Assembly: GCF_004379255.2 (NCBI RefSeq) | Contig: NC_056041.1 | Span: 4,464,001 to 4,528,000, forward strand | DNA from: Salvia splendens | Taxonomy: Eukaryota; Streptophyta; Magnoliopsida; Lamiales; Lamiaceae | DNA: 64,000 nucleotides | Direction of reading: 5' to 3' | Shown: positions 22,548 through 33,424 of the stretch, piece by piece | How the letters are laid out: each line of letters starts with the position of its first letter | Numbering within the stretch: position 1 is the first letter of the stretch | Notes under the pieces: model-generated | The model's input: only the letters and a program-made list of their open reading frames with translations | What the model was told of the DNA's origin: nothing | Databases searched by the model: none | Translations under genes and position numbers: made by a program

Positions 22548-24331
22548 GGGCACCCGCAACGCTGTGCCGTTGCGGTTCCTATGCCGTTCCGGCGGAACGG
22601 TTCCGCGGCGGCACGCGTCGCCGTTCCGTGTCGTCGCCGTTCCTATTTCATACTCATTTCAATCACAAACACACATCTATTCCTCTCTATTTCCACCCCA
22701 ATTTTCATCTCAAATCAACTATATTTTCCTTCTCCCAAATTTAATCAAACTAATGGATCCTTATGAAAAAATGCGTCAAATATTGGAACAATCACTTGAA
22801 GAAGATCGAAGACGGGAGGCGGAAGAAGCCGCGCCACCCCAACGACGCTCCCGTACGTACATCCATCGTAACCGGGAGGAAGCCGCCGCAAGGTTAGTAC
22901 GCGACTACTTCTGCGATAACCCGGTTTGGGGAGATACGTACTTCCGTCGCCGTTTCCGCATGGGGAAACCGTTATTTCTCCACATCGCGAATACTTTGGC
23001 AGCCCGGGAAGAGTTCTTCCAGGAAGGGTTCGACGCGGTCGGCCGTCCCAGCCACACGACGCTGCAGAAATGTACTGCAGCAATCCGCCAGCTTGCGACT
23101 GGACAAACGGTCGACATGTTCGACGAATACCTCCACATCGGAGACAGCACTGGGCGAATGTGCTTGCTCAAATTCTGCCAAGGCGTCCGGGCAGCCTTCA
23201 ACGACGAATTTCTCCGAAGGCCAAGCACGACCGATTGTCAGTTCCTGCTCAACCTTCACGAAACAGTGCACGGATTCCCCGGGATGCTCGGCAGCGTCGA
23301 TTGCATGCACTGGCAATGGAAGAATTGCCCGGTGGCGTGGAAGGGGTCCTACACGAGCGGCCACAAAGGCACCCACCCAACCGTTATACTTGAGGCCGTT
23401 GCCGACTACCGCCTTTGGATCTGGCACGCGTACTTCGGGGTCCCCGGGTCGAACAACGACGTAAACGTGCTCCACCAGTCCGACCTCTTGACCGAAGTTT
23501 TGGATGGTAAAGCGCCGGCCATCAACTTCGTCGCCAACAACCGGCTTTATAAAATGGGGTACTATCTCGCCGATGGCATCTACCCGAAGTGGCCTACCTT
23601 CGTGAAGACGTGCAGCGGGTCTGCGAACCCAAAGCAGACTCTTTTTGCGCAGAAGCAGGAGGCTGCTCGCAAGGATGTGGAGAGAGCGTTCGGGGTTCTC
23701 CAAGCGCGCTTCAACATCATCAAAGCCCCGGCTCGTACGTGGTTCATGGAAAACATGGTCGACATCATGTATACGTGCATAATCTTGCACAACATGATTG
23801 TCCAAGACGAAGGACCCGAGGCGGGAAATTGGTTCGACGACGAATCCCCCGGAAGCTCAACCGCAAGTAGTCCGCCTCGAAGTGGAGCGCATCCGTCTAT
23901 ACAAGAACGGTTATCTATTCGTGCAAGGACACGCGACTCTAGTGCCCACACCCAACTCCAACATGATCTAATTGAGCACATTTGGGCAAATTTTGGCGGA
24001 TGAAATTATTAAAATTGTGTACTTTTATTTTTTTAGGATTTTAATTGTGTGCTTTTTATTTTTTTACGTTTAAGTTGTAATTTTTTTTAATGTTGTGTGT
24101 TTTTTTAATAAAGTGTGTTTGTTTTTTAAAGTGTGTTTATTTAAATTGAATTGGGTTGGAAATAAAAAAAATGAAATTGAATGAATAGTAATTTAAGGAA
24201 CGGTTAAGGAACGGAGGGTTGCAGGTTCCGTTCCTTAGTTAAGGAATGGAGTAAAAAAGTACAGTGGTGCCCTCAAATAGTGGTTTAAGGAACGGTATAA
24301 GAACGGTATAGGAACAGCGTTGTGGATGGCC
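22548..24331 (+). mobile_element. PIF/Harbinger element, transposase-only (family D)
   Basis: A 1784-bp element flanked by TTA on both sides (22545-22547, 24332-24334). The inverted repeats GGGCACCCGCAACGCTGT and GGCCATCCACAACGCTGT match at 15 of 18 positions. CCGTTCC/GGAACGG motifs crowd both subterminal regions (about 22564-22650 and 24195-24318). One intact transposase gene fills the interior; no ORF1 is present. The leader (about 22640-22720) and the last 180 bp resemble the same parts of the family B ORF1-only element at 55768-57647. The left end lies about 310 bp upstream of the REVEILLE start codon, in the opposite orientation, so the element sits in that gene's promoter. Confidence 0.9.
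22753..24003 (+). CDS. PIF/Harbinger DDE transposase (ALP1-like)
   Basis: An uninterrupted 416-codon ORF. An acidic/Arg-rich N-terminus is followed by a helical DNA-binding region (residues 45-115, with the FRRRFRMGKPLFLHI block). The DDE nuclease fold has likely catalytic residues D183 (GSVDCMHW), D236 (PGSNNDVNVL) and E310 (DVERAFGVLQ), and a conserved YYLADGIYPKW motif. The enzyme cuts at the element ends and inserts at TWA targets; in plants it normally needs the Myb-like ORF1 partner for DNA binding and nuclear entry. The start is the ATG at 22753; the same frame is open upstream to 22564 but runs through the subterminal repeats. No stop or frameshift is present, so the enzyme may be active. 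Some relatives (ALP1, HARBI1) are domesticated, but intact inverted repeats and target duplication argue this is a transposon gene. Confidence 0.92.
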   Translation: MDPYEKMRQILEQSLEEDRRREAEEAAPPQRRSRTYIHRNREEAAARLVRDYFCDNPVWGDTYFRRRFRMGKPLFLHIANTLAAREEFFQEGFDAVGRPSHTTLQKCTAAIRQLATGQTVDMFDEYLHIGDSTGRMCLLKFCQGVRAAFNDEFLRRPSTTDCQFLLNLHETVHGFPGMLGSVDCMHWQWKNCPVAWKGSYTSGHKGTHPTVILEAVADYRLWIWHAYFGVPGSNNDVNVLHQSDLLTEVLDGKAPAINFVANNRLYKMGYYLADGIYPKWPTFVKTCSGSANPKQTLFAQKQEAARKDVERAFGVLQARFNIIKAPARTWFMENMVDIMYTCIILHNMIVQDEGPEAGNWFDDESPGSSTASSPPRSGAHPSIQERLSIRARTRDSSAHTQLQHDLIEHIWANFGG

Positions 24332-25069
24332 TTAGAGTGAAATTACTTTTCAATGTATTTATACTTAAAAATATATTTCTTTTGATGGAAATGATTGGAG
24401 TGTGTATATACCGTTTAATTAGTACTCATCCGCATAACTTATAAGTTACAAATATGTCGCAAGTTTTTGGTGAAAATGAAATTGATAGATGCAAGACTAA
24501 TTATGTTAATTTTCAGAACAACGATGTCTATGTAAACTTGAACTTTGTTGTACTCCGCATAATTAACCGTTACTCCTATCAAGTAAGACTAGTTTTCAAT
24601 AAAATTGAAATTGATCTATGTAAATTTGAAATGTTGTCGTTTCGGTCATTCTAGTCAAGTTGTTCATATTTTTTATCACATATTTTTAAGATGAGTTGTT
24701 CGGTAAAAAAAATAGTTTAATATTTTAGAGAGGAATTCATTTCTAAAAATATAAAATGAATATTTTGAATGAGAAACTAAAAAAAATATGATCTTAAATA
24801 GGAAGGGGAGTAATTTACTATAGTGGTTCACAATTCACTACAAACGTGAATTGGGTTGAAGTTATCCTTCAATAATCTTTATCAGGTCACATTATCTAGT
24901 TAAATAAGCGCCACGTCATCTGCATAAGTTAATATCATGGGACAAATTTTAAGTTATAATAAAATTATGGCTGAAGCAAACCAATCTCTTCATTACTCTT
25001 TTCTCTTTATTTAATTTCGCCCCAAGTTTAGGAAAAAATCTCAATCCAATCATAGAATTAAGATTGAAT
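24332..25069. other. AT-rich spacer, no gene seen
   Basis: No coding pattern or element end recognised. The 66-codon ORF at 24454-24654 has no recognisable domain and biased AT-rich composition, so I do not call it. Confidence 0.4.
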
Positions 25070-25666
25070 TATAAAAATGGTTTTTGGACTATAGATTTAT
25101 CTCGTCCATTTCCTGGGATTTAAAAATATCACTAGACATCATTGGACTAAGAGTTTATTTTAAAAATAGTCATTTTGACTATTTTTTATCCAAAAATGCC
25201 CTTTTGGGCTTGTGGGCAATTTTTTTTTCTTTCACATTTTTAACTTTTTCAATCTGATATTATTTCAATAAGGTTCTAAATCTGATATTATTTCAAAATT
25301 ATCTTATTCTTTCTCTTTTTTTTCATCATTCACTTTGTTTTTTTATTTCAATACTAGATTTAATTTTATAAAATTAAATTTCAAATTTAGCTTTTTAAAT
25401 ACTAATAAATTGATTTTAATTAAAAATATTAATTAATATATTCTATTATAAAAGCGTTTTGTGTAGGGGTGGAATTGTGAAATAATATAAGATTGAAAAA
25501 GTTAAAAAGGCGGAAAGACAAAATTGTTCAAGAGCCCAAAAAGGTATTTTCAGATAAAAAATAGCCAAAAGGACCATTTTTTAAATAAAACTTTAATCCA
25601 AGAATGTTTGACGATATTTTTAAAGTCTAAAAATTATAAGCGAGATAAACTCGGACCATTTTTATA
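25070..25666. mobile_element. Foldback element with inverted repeats of about 200 bp
   Basis: The left arm starts TATAAAAATGG (25070) and the right arm ends CCATTTTTATA (25666). Each continues inward with matching blocks: tttatctcg, ttaaaaatatc, ggact/ggatt, the poly-T/atagtc tract, tattttttatc, and tttttaactttttcaatct. About 200 bp of spacer contains a short repeat of tctgatattatttca. No ORF. No clear target duplication, so the superfamily (MULE-like or other) is undecided. Confidence 0.7.
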
Positions 25667-25759
25667 GTAGACTCCTACCCATGTATATGCTCCACAGCCT
25701 ACACTTTAATAACTTCAGCCCGAAACTGCAAAGTTCAAAAATGTTACATATTGAATAAA

Positions 25760-26015
25760 TACATTGGGCCAATACAAAAAGTAGCAGGCCTAAAACAATC
25801 ACCGCTCTTTCCGCCACCCTCTTCTCTCTCAACCTCCGCCAATTTCTTTCAGGAGCGACTCTCCAATTTCTTCTCCCTACTCCTCCCTCTCTCACCTTTC
25901 TTCTTCCCCAAATCGAAACCCTAACTGAACACATCTTTCTCTCTGCACGAACAGCTGACGCCGCCAGCTTTTCCGCGGCACCACCGCCACTGCAGATCTC
26001 TTTACTACCAGTCAG
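25760..26015 (+). promoter_or_regulatory. Orphan promoter/leader-like block
   Basis: This stretch has the look of a plant housekeeping promoter and leader: TGGGCC (25768-25773), a pyrimidine-rich ctctttccgcc...tctctcaacctccgcc leader, AAACCCTAAC near 25916, then a GC-rich end (ctgacgccgccagc) and a possible donor cagtcagtct. No coding sequence follows. It may be the cut-off 5' end of a gene. The sequence from 26016 to 26846 is AT-rich with nothing identified. Confidence 0.35.
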
Positions 26016-26846
26016 TCTAAATTTCTATTTTTAAAAGACGAGAGATAGTATATAAATTAAATTCGTCATTCACTAGTTTTTATGATATAACTATATATTA
26101 ATTGTATTTATATATGTTTATTACAATATCCTAGTTCGGTTAATAATCGATTTGAATCTTTAACCAGTAGCTTTAGTGATTTACTTATAACTATTTCAAC
26201 TTTGAAACAGTGCTAATTGGGTGACTAAAATGGAGTTATCATAACAGTTATCAAGATAGAGATCCCAATTTTGTAGACCTTTAGTCCAATAAAGTAGATC
26301 TGCAACACGCTAAAAAATGATGACTATGACTTCTTCCTGTTGACTCTTGAGTCTAAATCATGTGGCTTAAAATTTGAAACAACTCAATTCTAGGTCAGGT
26401 TAGTACTTATCTTTAAATTACTTATACAATAAATCAATGATATCTTTCTCTTATTCATTCATTTATTTGATGGAGTATATGTTTGAAAGAGTCGTCCTTA
26501 TATAATTTCTTATTTTATATTTTTACAAGTTACTCATCCAAACTCTATAATTTTATTACTCCATTTAGGTTTCAAATTTGATTTTTTAACTAGCGTAGTG
26601 ATTGATGATATATTACTCCTATCTCCATAAATTAATACACTACCTTATCTTGACTAAGCATGAATCTTAAGAAAGGTAAAATTAAAAAAAAAAGATTTTA
26701 TTTTTATATATTAATTTTATGATAAAATATAAATAAAATCAGTTAATTCAATTAGTAAGTAGTATGATTCAATTATAAAAATAGTAAGTGGAATGGAAAT
26801 GGTGAAAATATGAGACATTTGATGATGGATAATAATAAGAGTACTA

Positions 26847-28050
26847 GTATCAAAATTGGGAGAAAATATTCAATGGTCTAGACACACCACGTGGCATGAT
26901 GACGTGGTTGTCCACTAATTAGAAATTGACAAATAGGAGTAGTAGACATAAATTGAGCTATATAAGGTATCTAGTTCTCATATATAGAATATAATTTTGA
27001 ATTTAAAAACTTTTCAATCATAATATAAACTATTAATAACACGCATATATAATAATGTATTCCATCTTTTTTATTATCTATTCACATCATTGTAAGACTA
27101 ATTTATATAAGTATTTATATTTTGTGTAATGGTAAAATAAAATTATATAAATATTTTAATTTCATGCCTATAATACTAATATGATTTATGATTAAGTTTA
27201 TAGTACTATATTTTTATTCATAATTCTTTTCATATATAAATACAAAATGAAAAGATAGTAAACTTAAGTTAATGTAGTGTGATTATTTGAGATACATACA
27301 ATTCTAAGTAATTTCATTTATTTTGTGTATTAAAAAAATAAAATTACATATAAATATTTTTAATTCCGTGCCTATAGTACTAACATGATTAATTATGATT
27401 TAGTTTATTATTATGTTTTTATTTTTGATTGTTTTCATGTATAGATACAAAATGAAAAATAGTACATTTAAGTTAAAGTATTGTGATTTTTAGATACATA
27501 TATACACGTTCCATATATTTCTCCATAAAATAAAATAAAATAAAAAAAAAGAGAGAGAATAGTCTCATCAAATTTAAATAAATCACCTAGAATGATGTGA
27601 ATATATAATAAAAAAAGATGAAATATATTACTCCCTCCGTCCCACATAATTTGAGACACTTTGATAGGGCACGGATTTTAAGAAATGTAATGAAAAATGA
27701 GTTGAAAAAGTTAGTGGAGTGTGAGTCATATTTTTATATATTAGTTTTATAATTAAATGTGAGTAGGAATGAGTTAGTGGAATGTGGGTCCACTACCAAA
27801 AATGGTAAAAGTGAAGTGGGTAAAATTATGTGGGACGGCCCAAAATAGAAAACTGGGTCAAATTATATGGGACGGAGGGAGTATTATATATATATATGTG
27901 TATTAATAGTTTATATTATAATTTGAAAAGTTTTTAAATTTCAAAATTGTATTCTATTTATAACAACTAGATACCTTATATAGACACACCACATCATCAC
28001 GCCACGTGGTGTGTCTAGACCACTGAATATTTTCTCCAAAATTGGAATAC
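26847..28050. mobile_element. Long-inverted-repeat element (MULE-like MITE) with G-box/ABRE motifs
   Basis: Arms of roughly 155-200 bp at 26847-27045 and 27898-28050 are reverse complements, including aaaattgg, gagaaaatattca, tggtctagacacaccacgtgg, ataaggtatctagtt and the taatataaactattaata end. Each arm holds CCACGTGGC and a second CACGTGG-like or TGACGTGG-like site. Between the arms an approximately 185-bp block is directly duplicated (about 27115-27298 and 27318-27505), and a Stowaway MITE is nested at 27631-27881. No ORF. The terminal duplication is not evident. Confidence 0.75.
27631..27881. mobile_element. Stowaway MITE nested in the long-inverted-repeat element
   Basis: A 251-bp element with the classic Stowaway ends CTCCCTCCGTCCCACATAAT and ATTATGTGGGACGG/ATATGGGACGGAGGGAG. 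It is flanked by TA on both sides (27629-27630, 27882-27883). Confidence 0.9.
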
Positions 28051-28433
28051 TAAACACTAATTATGAAACTATGGGTACTACTTAGATTGGCCAATGGAAA
28101 CTATTTTACGACTAGTATACTAGTACTATTATTGATCAATGAATCATTTTTGAATTTTTTTTATTAAGTTTTCTTTATAGTATTTCTTAAAACTGTAAAT
28201 GAATTTTATATCATAGATAGAGGAAGTAATAATTTACCACTATTATTTTTTAGTTAGGGAAAAATAAAACAATAGGAATATATATTACTGGAGCACTACA
28301 AAATATTGATTGGATCACAAGAAAAGTAAAAAAAAAAGTATGAATACGCATTCTTCGTTGCAGCCAGCGACTCAAGAGGAATCTTCCAGGAGGCATTCGT
28401 GAATGTGGCAAAATCCTAACCAGACTAAACACC

Positions 28434-28477
28434 TTGACTCTAGTTGACTCACCCACTTCATTTTTGCATTATATAAA
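28434..28477 (+). promoter_or_regulatory. Promoter motifs of the HIPP gene: two W-boxes and a TATA box
   Basis: TTGACT occurs twice, 10 bp apart (28434-28439 and 28444-28449), as expected for WRKY binding. TATAAA lies at 28472-28477, about 190 bp above the start codon. A pyrimidine-rich leader follows. Confidence 0.55.
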
Positions 28478-28663
28478 CACCCTTCTCTCTTTTACACTCC
28501 TCAACAAAATCATCTCTTCATCTCACTCACTCTCTCTTATATTCATAATTAATTCCTTTATTCATTTTTTGTTTCTTCCTCTTTTCTCTCCATTTCAACC
28601 CTCTTCATTTTCTTGATCTACAACTCACTCAAACACATACACAAATAAAACAAGACAACAAAG

Positions 28664-29415
28664 ATGATGGTAAGTAGTAGGAGTAGTACAGTTTAGAATC
28701 TACTTTTCTGTCTATGGATTGTGGTTCTTGATTTCCTATTTTAGCTAAAATTATGAATCTTCACTTTATTAGATGCTTATGAATTTCATTCTATCCTTAT
28801 TCTTTTACAGAAAGTTATACTGAAATTGGATCTTGCCGACGACAAAACCAAGCAAAAAGCCCTGAAAAAAGTCTCCGGCCTCTTCGGTAAGTACCATCTC
28901 CAGATCTTCATAAACTATCTCCAATCCATCATTCTAATGCATAATTGAAAAAATTGAAGTATTGTTAAAAAAATTATAAAATTGAAGTAAGTTGTTATAT
29001 TTAGAGGAGGAAGGCCAAATTTTTCTAATACTCCCCATTTCTACCCCCAGGTCTGGAGTCAATCTCACTGGATTCAAAAGACAAAAAGCTGACTGTAACC
29101 GGAGACATAGATCCCATAGATGTGGTGGCGAAGCTGAGGAAGATTTGCTACACGGAGATCATATCAGTGGGGCCCGCGAAGGAGCCGGAGAAGAAGAAGG
29201 AGGAGCCGAAGAAGGAGGACCCTAAGAAGGCCGCCGAAGACAAGAAGAAGGCCGAAGAAGCCGCGGCCCAATTGCTCAAAGCCCAGCAGGCCTACTATCA
29301 GAACCTCTACTACTACCATAATCACCCGCCCGCCGCCGTGGCGCCGGCGCCGGCGTACCCGGCTTACTATCAGAGGAGCTCTGAGGAGGATCCCAATGCT
29401 TGCGTTATTTCTTAA
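28664..29415 (+). CDS. Heavy-metal-associated isoprenylated plant protein (HIPP), ligand-less type
   Basis: Three exons (28664-28669, 28811-28886, 29051-29415) give 148 residues; exon 1 holds only two ATG codons. Residues 3-70 fold as an HMA ferredoxin-like domain ([18 protein letters not shown], later [19 protein letters not shown]). The loop that normally holds Cys-x-x-Cys reads [10 protein letters not shown], so the metal-binding cysteines are missing. A Lys/Glu/Ala-rich helix follows (about 75-105), then a Tyr/Pro segment, and the C-terminus CVIS is a CaaX farnesylation signal. Such proteins (like the HIPP39 group I recall) are membrane-tethered and act in metal or stress handling, sometimes through protein binding. 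The sequence ATGATG leaves the choice of first or second start open. Identification is secure; metal binding is unlikely. Confidence 0.9.
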
Positions 29416-30339
29416 TTATTAATTAATTAAGATTTGTGCTTTGATTTTCTCCGCTGTTGATGATGGTGCTGTTAAATTATTTTTTTAGTTGAACGATTTT
29501 TTGGTTTATCTTCTTTTGTTTTTGTTTGGTGATGGTGTAGTTGTAAGACTAGAATATCCATTATCCAGTGTGTAGATACCATAATAATAGAGCGGTTTTA
29601 ATTTTCCTACTATTTCACAGTGTTTGGGTAATACTTGTTGGCGTATTCATACACGAGTTGTTTTATATCGAAAATATGAAGTAAACATATCAATTAACTA
29701 GTGAGATTGTACTCCACAATTTCTATCATTAGTTAGCTGGTTTGGCGACAAAATTTTATTGGGTGGGGTTCAATTAGTCTTCTTCACTGTCGAATCCGCA
29801 AAACATCTCTTTGACATTGTATGCCACCATTTGGATTAAGAAAGTGTATTCTCTTTTCAATGTTGTTCTTCATCCTTCTCTATCTATGTCTCTATATCTT
29901 TGTCTCATGCAAAAGTAGGGAGAGAACCAACAAAAGTAAGGTGATAAAAAAAATGTTTGAATTAGTGGTGGACATTTTTAAATTTTATACGGAACGTCAA
30001 GATTCGAACTCAGGCCGCCAAATAAAAGACAGGAAAAGTTGGAATGAGGCAGTGTGTCGTCAAGTCAAAGATCGATTAACAAAGTTATCCCAATAATGCT
30101 CATGGCTAGCAGTGGGATTAGTCGACACCGGCCGACCCCGTCTCAATACATCCCCGGTTCCTTATCGTGTAGGCTTAGCCAACCATACCTTGATTCGTTC
30201 TCGGTCTCTCTTCAATATCAGATATGCTTAAATATATGAAATATTGTATAATCTTCATTAAAAATAATATGATATCATAGCAGATTTTGACGAAAAGCTG
30301 AATATGCCACATAAAAGTTTGTGAAGTAGTGAGATCTTA
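29416..30339. other. HIPP 3' UTR and AT-rich spacer
   Basis: The first 200 bp look like the HIPP 3' UTR. An ORF of 91 codons (29821-30096) has no recognisable domain and is not called. Nothing else seen. Confidence 0.4.
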
Positions 30340-30914
30340 GAGCATCTCCAATGGCGGATGTCCGGTCGGACGTGCGCGACGGGCGACCGGGACGTCCGCC
30401 ATTATGGCAGGGGAGGTCGGATACGGACGTCCCGTGAGGACGTCGGGTGTCCTCGGACGTCGGCGCGACGGGCGGGCGGACGTCCGCTATTGTGGCGTGG
30501 GTCGGACGTCCGATTTTTTAATTTTTTTTAAACTCTATATATACGGCTCGTTGAATTTTATTTCATTCGCACCACTTGTGTTAACAAGTTTCTCTCTCTA
30601 CATCTCTAATTTTATTACTATGTAATTTTTTTTTCAAATCATGTATGTTTTTTTTTAAATGAAGTTGTTAATTTTTCCCGTTCGTATTCATGTTGAAATT
30701 TTATTTCCGTAAACGTAAATTGTTTTATTTGTGAATTTGTGATTTTTTTTATTGCGGGAAGTCCTAGTGGGAAGGGCGATGGGAATGGCGGATTGTGAAG
30801 GGGATGTCCTAGTGACGTGGCAGTGGGATGAGAAGTCCTAGTGACGTGGCGGGAGGTGTTTTCGGGATGTCCTAGTGGATGTCCGAGTGGGACATCCGCC
30901 CACTGGAGATGCTC
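30340..30914. mobile_element. Harbinger-type MITE (Tourist-like), family E
   Basis: A 575-bp element flanked by TTA (30337-30339, 30915-30917). The ends GAGCATCTCCAATGGCGGATG and GAGCATCTCCAGTGGGCGGATG are nearly identical inverted repeats. GGACGTCC/GGACGTC motifs crowd the left subterminal region (30360-30510), and gatgtcctagtg repeats crowd the right (30785-30890). No ORF longer than a few dozen sensible codons; it looks like a non-autonomous derivative of the same superfamily as the larger elements here. Confidence 0.9.
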
Positions 30915-33424
30915 TTAGCTGGTCCTATCAAATTTAAGTTAATTGTAGTTGAACTTTCTTTACTACTTAATATTTTTGGCGTGCTTGCTTCATTTTGTAT
31001 TGAAGATGCAGCTTTCAAATAATTCCAAATAGTCGGCTTTTGCTGAAAATTTCAAAGACTTTTTTTAAAAAAAAATATTGAAATGGGCCATGACTTTGAG
31101 AAGTTCAAGTTTTATCTGAGAAAATCAAATTCCTTACGTACTCCATGATACAAATAATTGGTCATCAATGTTTATGATATATAAATGTCACATTTCATAG
31201 AATTGATTTACGTAATGTGAGATGTAAGCACTGGATAAAGATTACACATAAAATAATCACCTTTTGGCAAGTGGAATTTAGATACTGCAATTTTATTTTG
31301 TCGTTAAACAAGCGCACCATTAAAAGGACCTTTTGTACCTGTCTAATGTATTTACACTATACAATAGTGGAAGTGCGGACACAAGTGTAGCTAACAAGGG
31401 GCTTAAGCCATCCCTAAAACCATTTTTGGGAGCTTTTCTTTTATAAAAATTTATATTTGTCCAAATTAAATATAAATTTCTATGTAAAGCCCCTATTAAT
31501 AATCTAAAAATATACTTTTAAGAAATATGTAGTAAACATAGCCCCTATCAATATGATTTTCTGCGTCCGCTATTGAGTGGAACAAAGGCAAAGCACCAAA
31601 TCTATGAATTTTCAACATCATATATAAGCTCATAACTGTAAATTTTCGTTGTCCTAACTCAGGAATAAACTATGAACCGCAACTTGTATTGATAGGTCGA
31701 AAATTCTGAACTGCCATAATAGTAATATGCATGCACTCATTATTGATTTATCTTATAAAACTCTAAATATTCAATAAATTAAATAACTATCAACTCTTAT
31801 ATAGTATTCCTGTTATTATATACTCCAAAGTATGTAATTTTAAATTATAAATAAATTTTCAATCTGTAGAATTATTATAGTACTAACTATGGATCTTATT
31901 ATAAGTCCAGAATCTCCAGATACATATTTGTCACTCTATCTTATCAAAATATATGTCATATAGTAATAGCTTTGCGCACACAAATTAAACAATTATATTC
32001 TATGTTTGCTAAAGACCCTTAACAAGTACTAGTACTACTAATTTGTAGTTTATAAACAGTGAATCTTGTGAATTTTGAGGTGGCTTACTAGGAGGAGTAA
32101 TATTGAAATCAAGGTATACAATTGTATACGAAATTTATTAAAGGAAATAACAAAATTAAAATTTATTAGTATATGCTTTGTTCACATGCAAATCAAGCCA
32201 TGTTATTTTTGTACGAAATTCATGAAAAGTGATCACAAATTGTGATTTGCATAATGGTCCTCTATGTTTCGTTTTTATGAAATTGTAATGAATCACAAAG
32301 AAAAGATGAAACTGAAATAGGACCACCCATAAAGAATATCTCATATGCAAATAGTTAAACTATTTAGGATTTTTTCTAAATTAAAGATGAATATCTATTT
32401 TTGAATATTACGAGTTCTAGTTGTCTAAATCCTTTTCATCATTTAATTCTAGAGCTTCATAGTCCATTTCCACAATGATATCGATGTGTTATATTGAGAA
32501 ATATAATTTTCATCACTTAATTGTGTAGTTGCATAATCAATGAAGGGTATCGATTTGCTTTTTTGATTTTAGCACCAATTATTTATAACTACATTCCAAT
32601 TTACAGGACCACTGTGGATGTGCAATTTGTTGTCTTTATGTACATCTCAACTTACTCTCAATCTTATTCAATTTAAATACGGCAAAGAAAAAATGGAATG
32701 CAGAGAGTCGCATCAATATGACAATAGGTTTTGAGATTAATAGGATATAAAAATAGGTTTTGAGATTAATAGGATATAAAAATAGGTTTTGAGATTATAT
32801 TTGGCCACCAATCACACCCTTAATTTGTAATTCTAGAAAGTAGAACATTATGTTTTGCGTTATCCACATACACAATCTCATAATATTGTAGAGTATCACG
32901 TAGTCCATCAAAGCAACTCACTCTATATTATTGATTTATCTTATTCCCAACAACTTACTTATCTAATTTTTTACTCGATTTAAAACGTAGTATATGTAAC
33001 ATATTTTATTTTATTTTAAATAAAATTTGCCATACACTATAGATAACATACATACTCGATAACCAAAATGGAAAATAATTGGAATACAAACTTCGAAATA
33101 AATATATGGGAAAATATAGATGCATGACATAGTATTTTGCTCATATGTGATGGTGAACATATGAGAAATGAGCGAATCGGAATTTGTTTCAAATTATTAC
33201 AACAATCTTGATATAATTTTCGATTTTTTGTATTTAGATATACTTACAATCAATTACTACTACTAATTTTGTAGGAAATTTAACTAAATTTAATACTAGT
33301 ACACATGAATAAACTACAAACTACACAAGCGAAGGATTTTTTATACTAAAAGAAAAAGAAAAAGAAAAAGAAAAAGAAAAAGAGAAAAAGGAAAAGAAAA
33401 AAGAATGAAGAAGAGAGTTTAGAT
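30915..33424. other. AT-rich intergenic region, no gene seen
   Basis: About 2.5 kb without a recognisable gene. It contains a 31-bp tandem repeat, 2.5 copies, at about 32723-32796 (unit with taggttttgagattaatagga), and a (GAAAAA)n microsatellite at about 33350-33395 just past the stop of the PAM68-like gene. Confidence 0.45.

Noticed and set aside
22905..23981. Long minus-strand ORFs (up to 277 codons) opposite the Harbinger transposase
   Set aside because: They are antisense to an intact transposase with all catalytic residues, and their translations show no domain.
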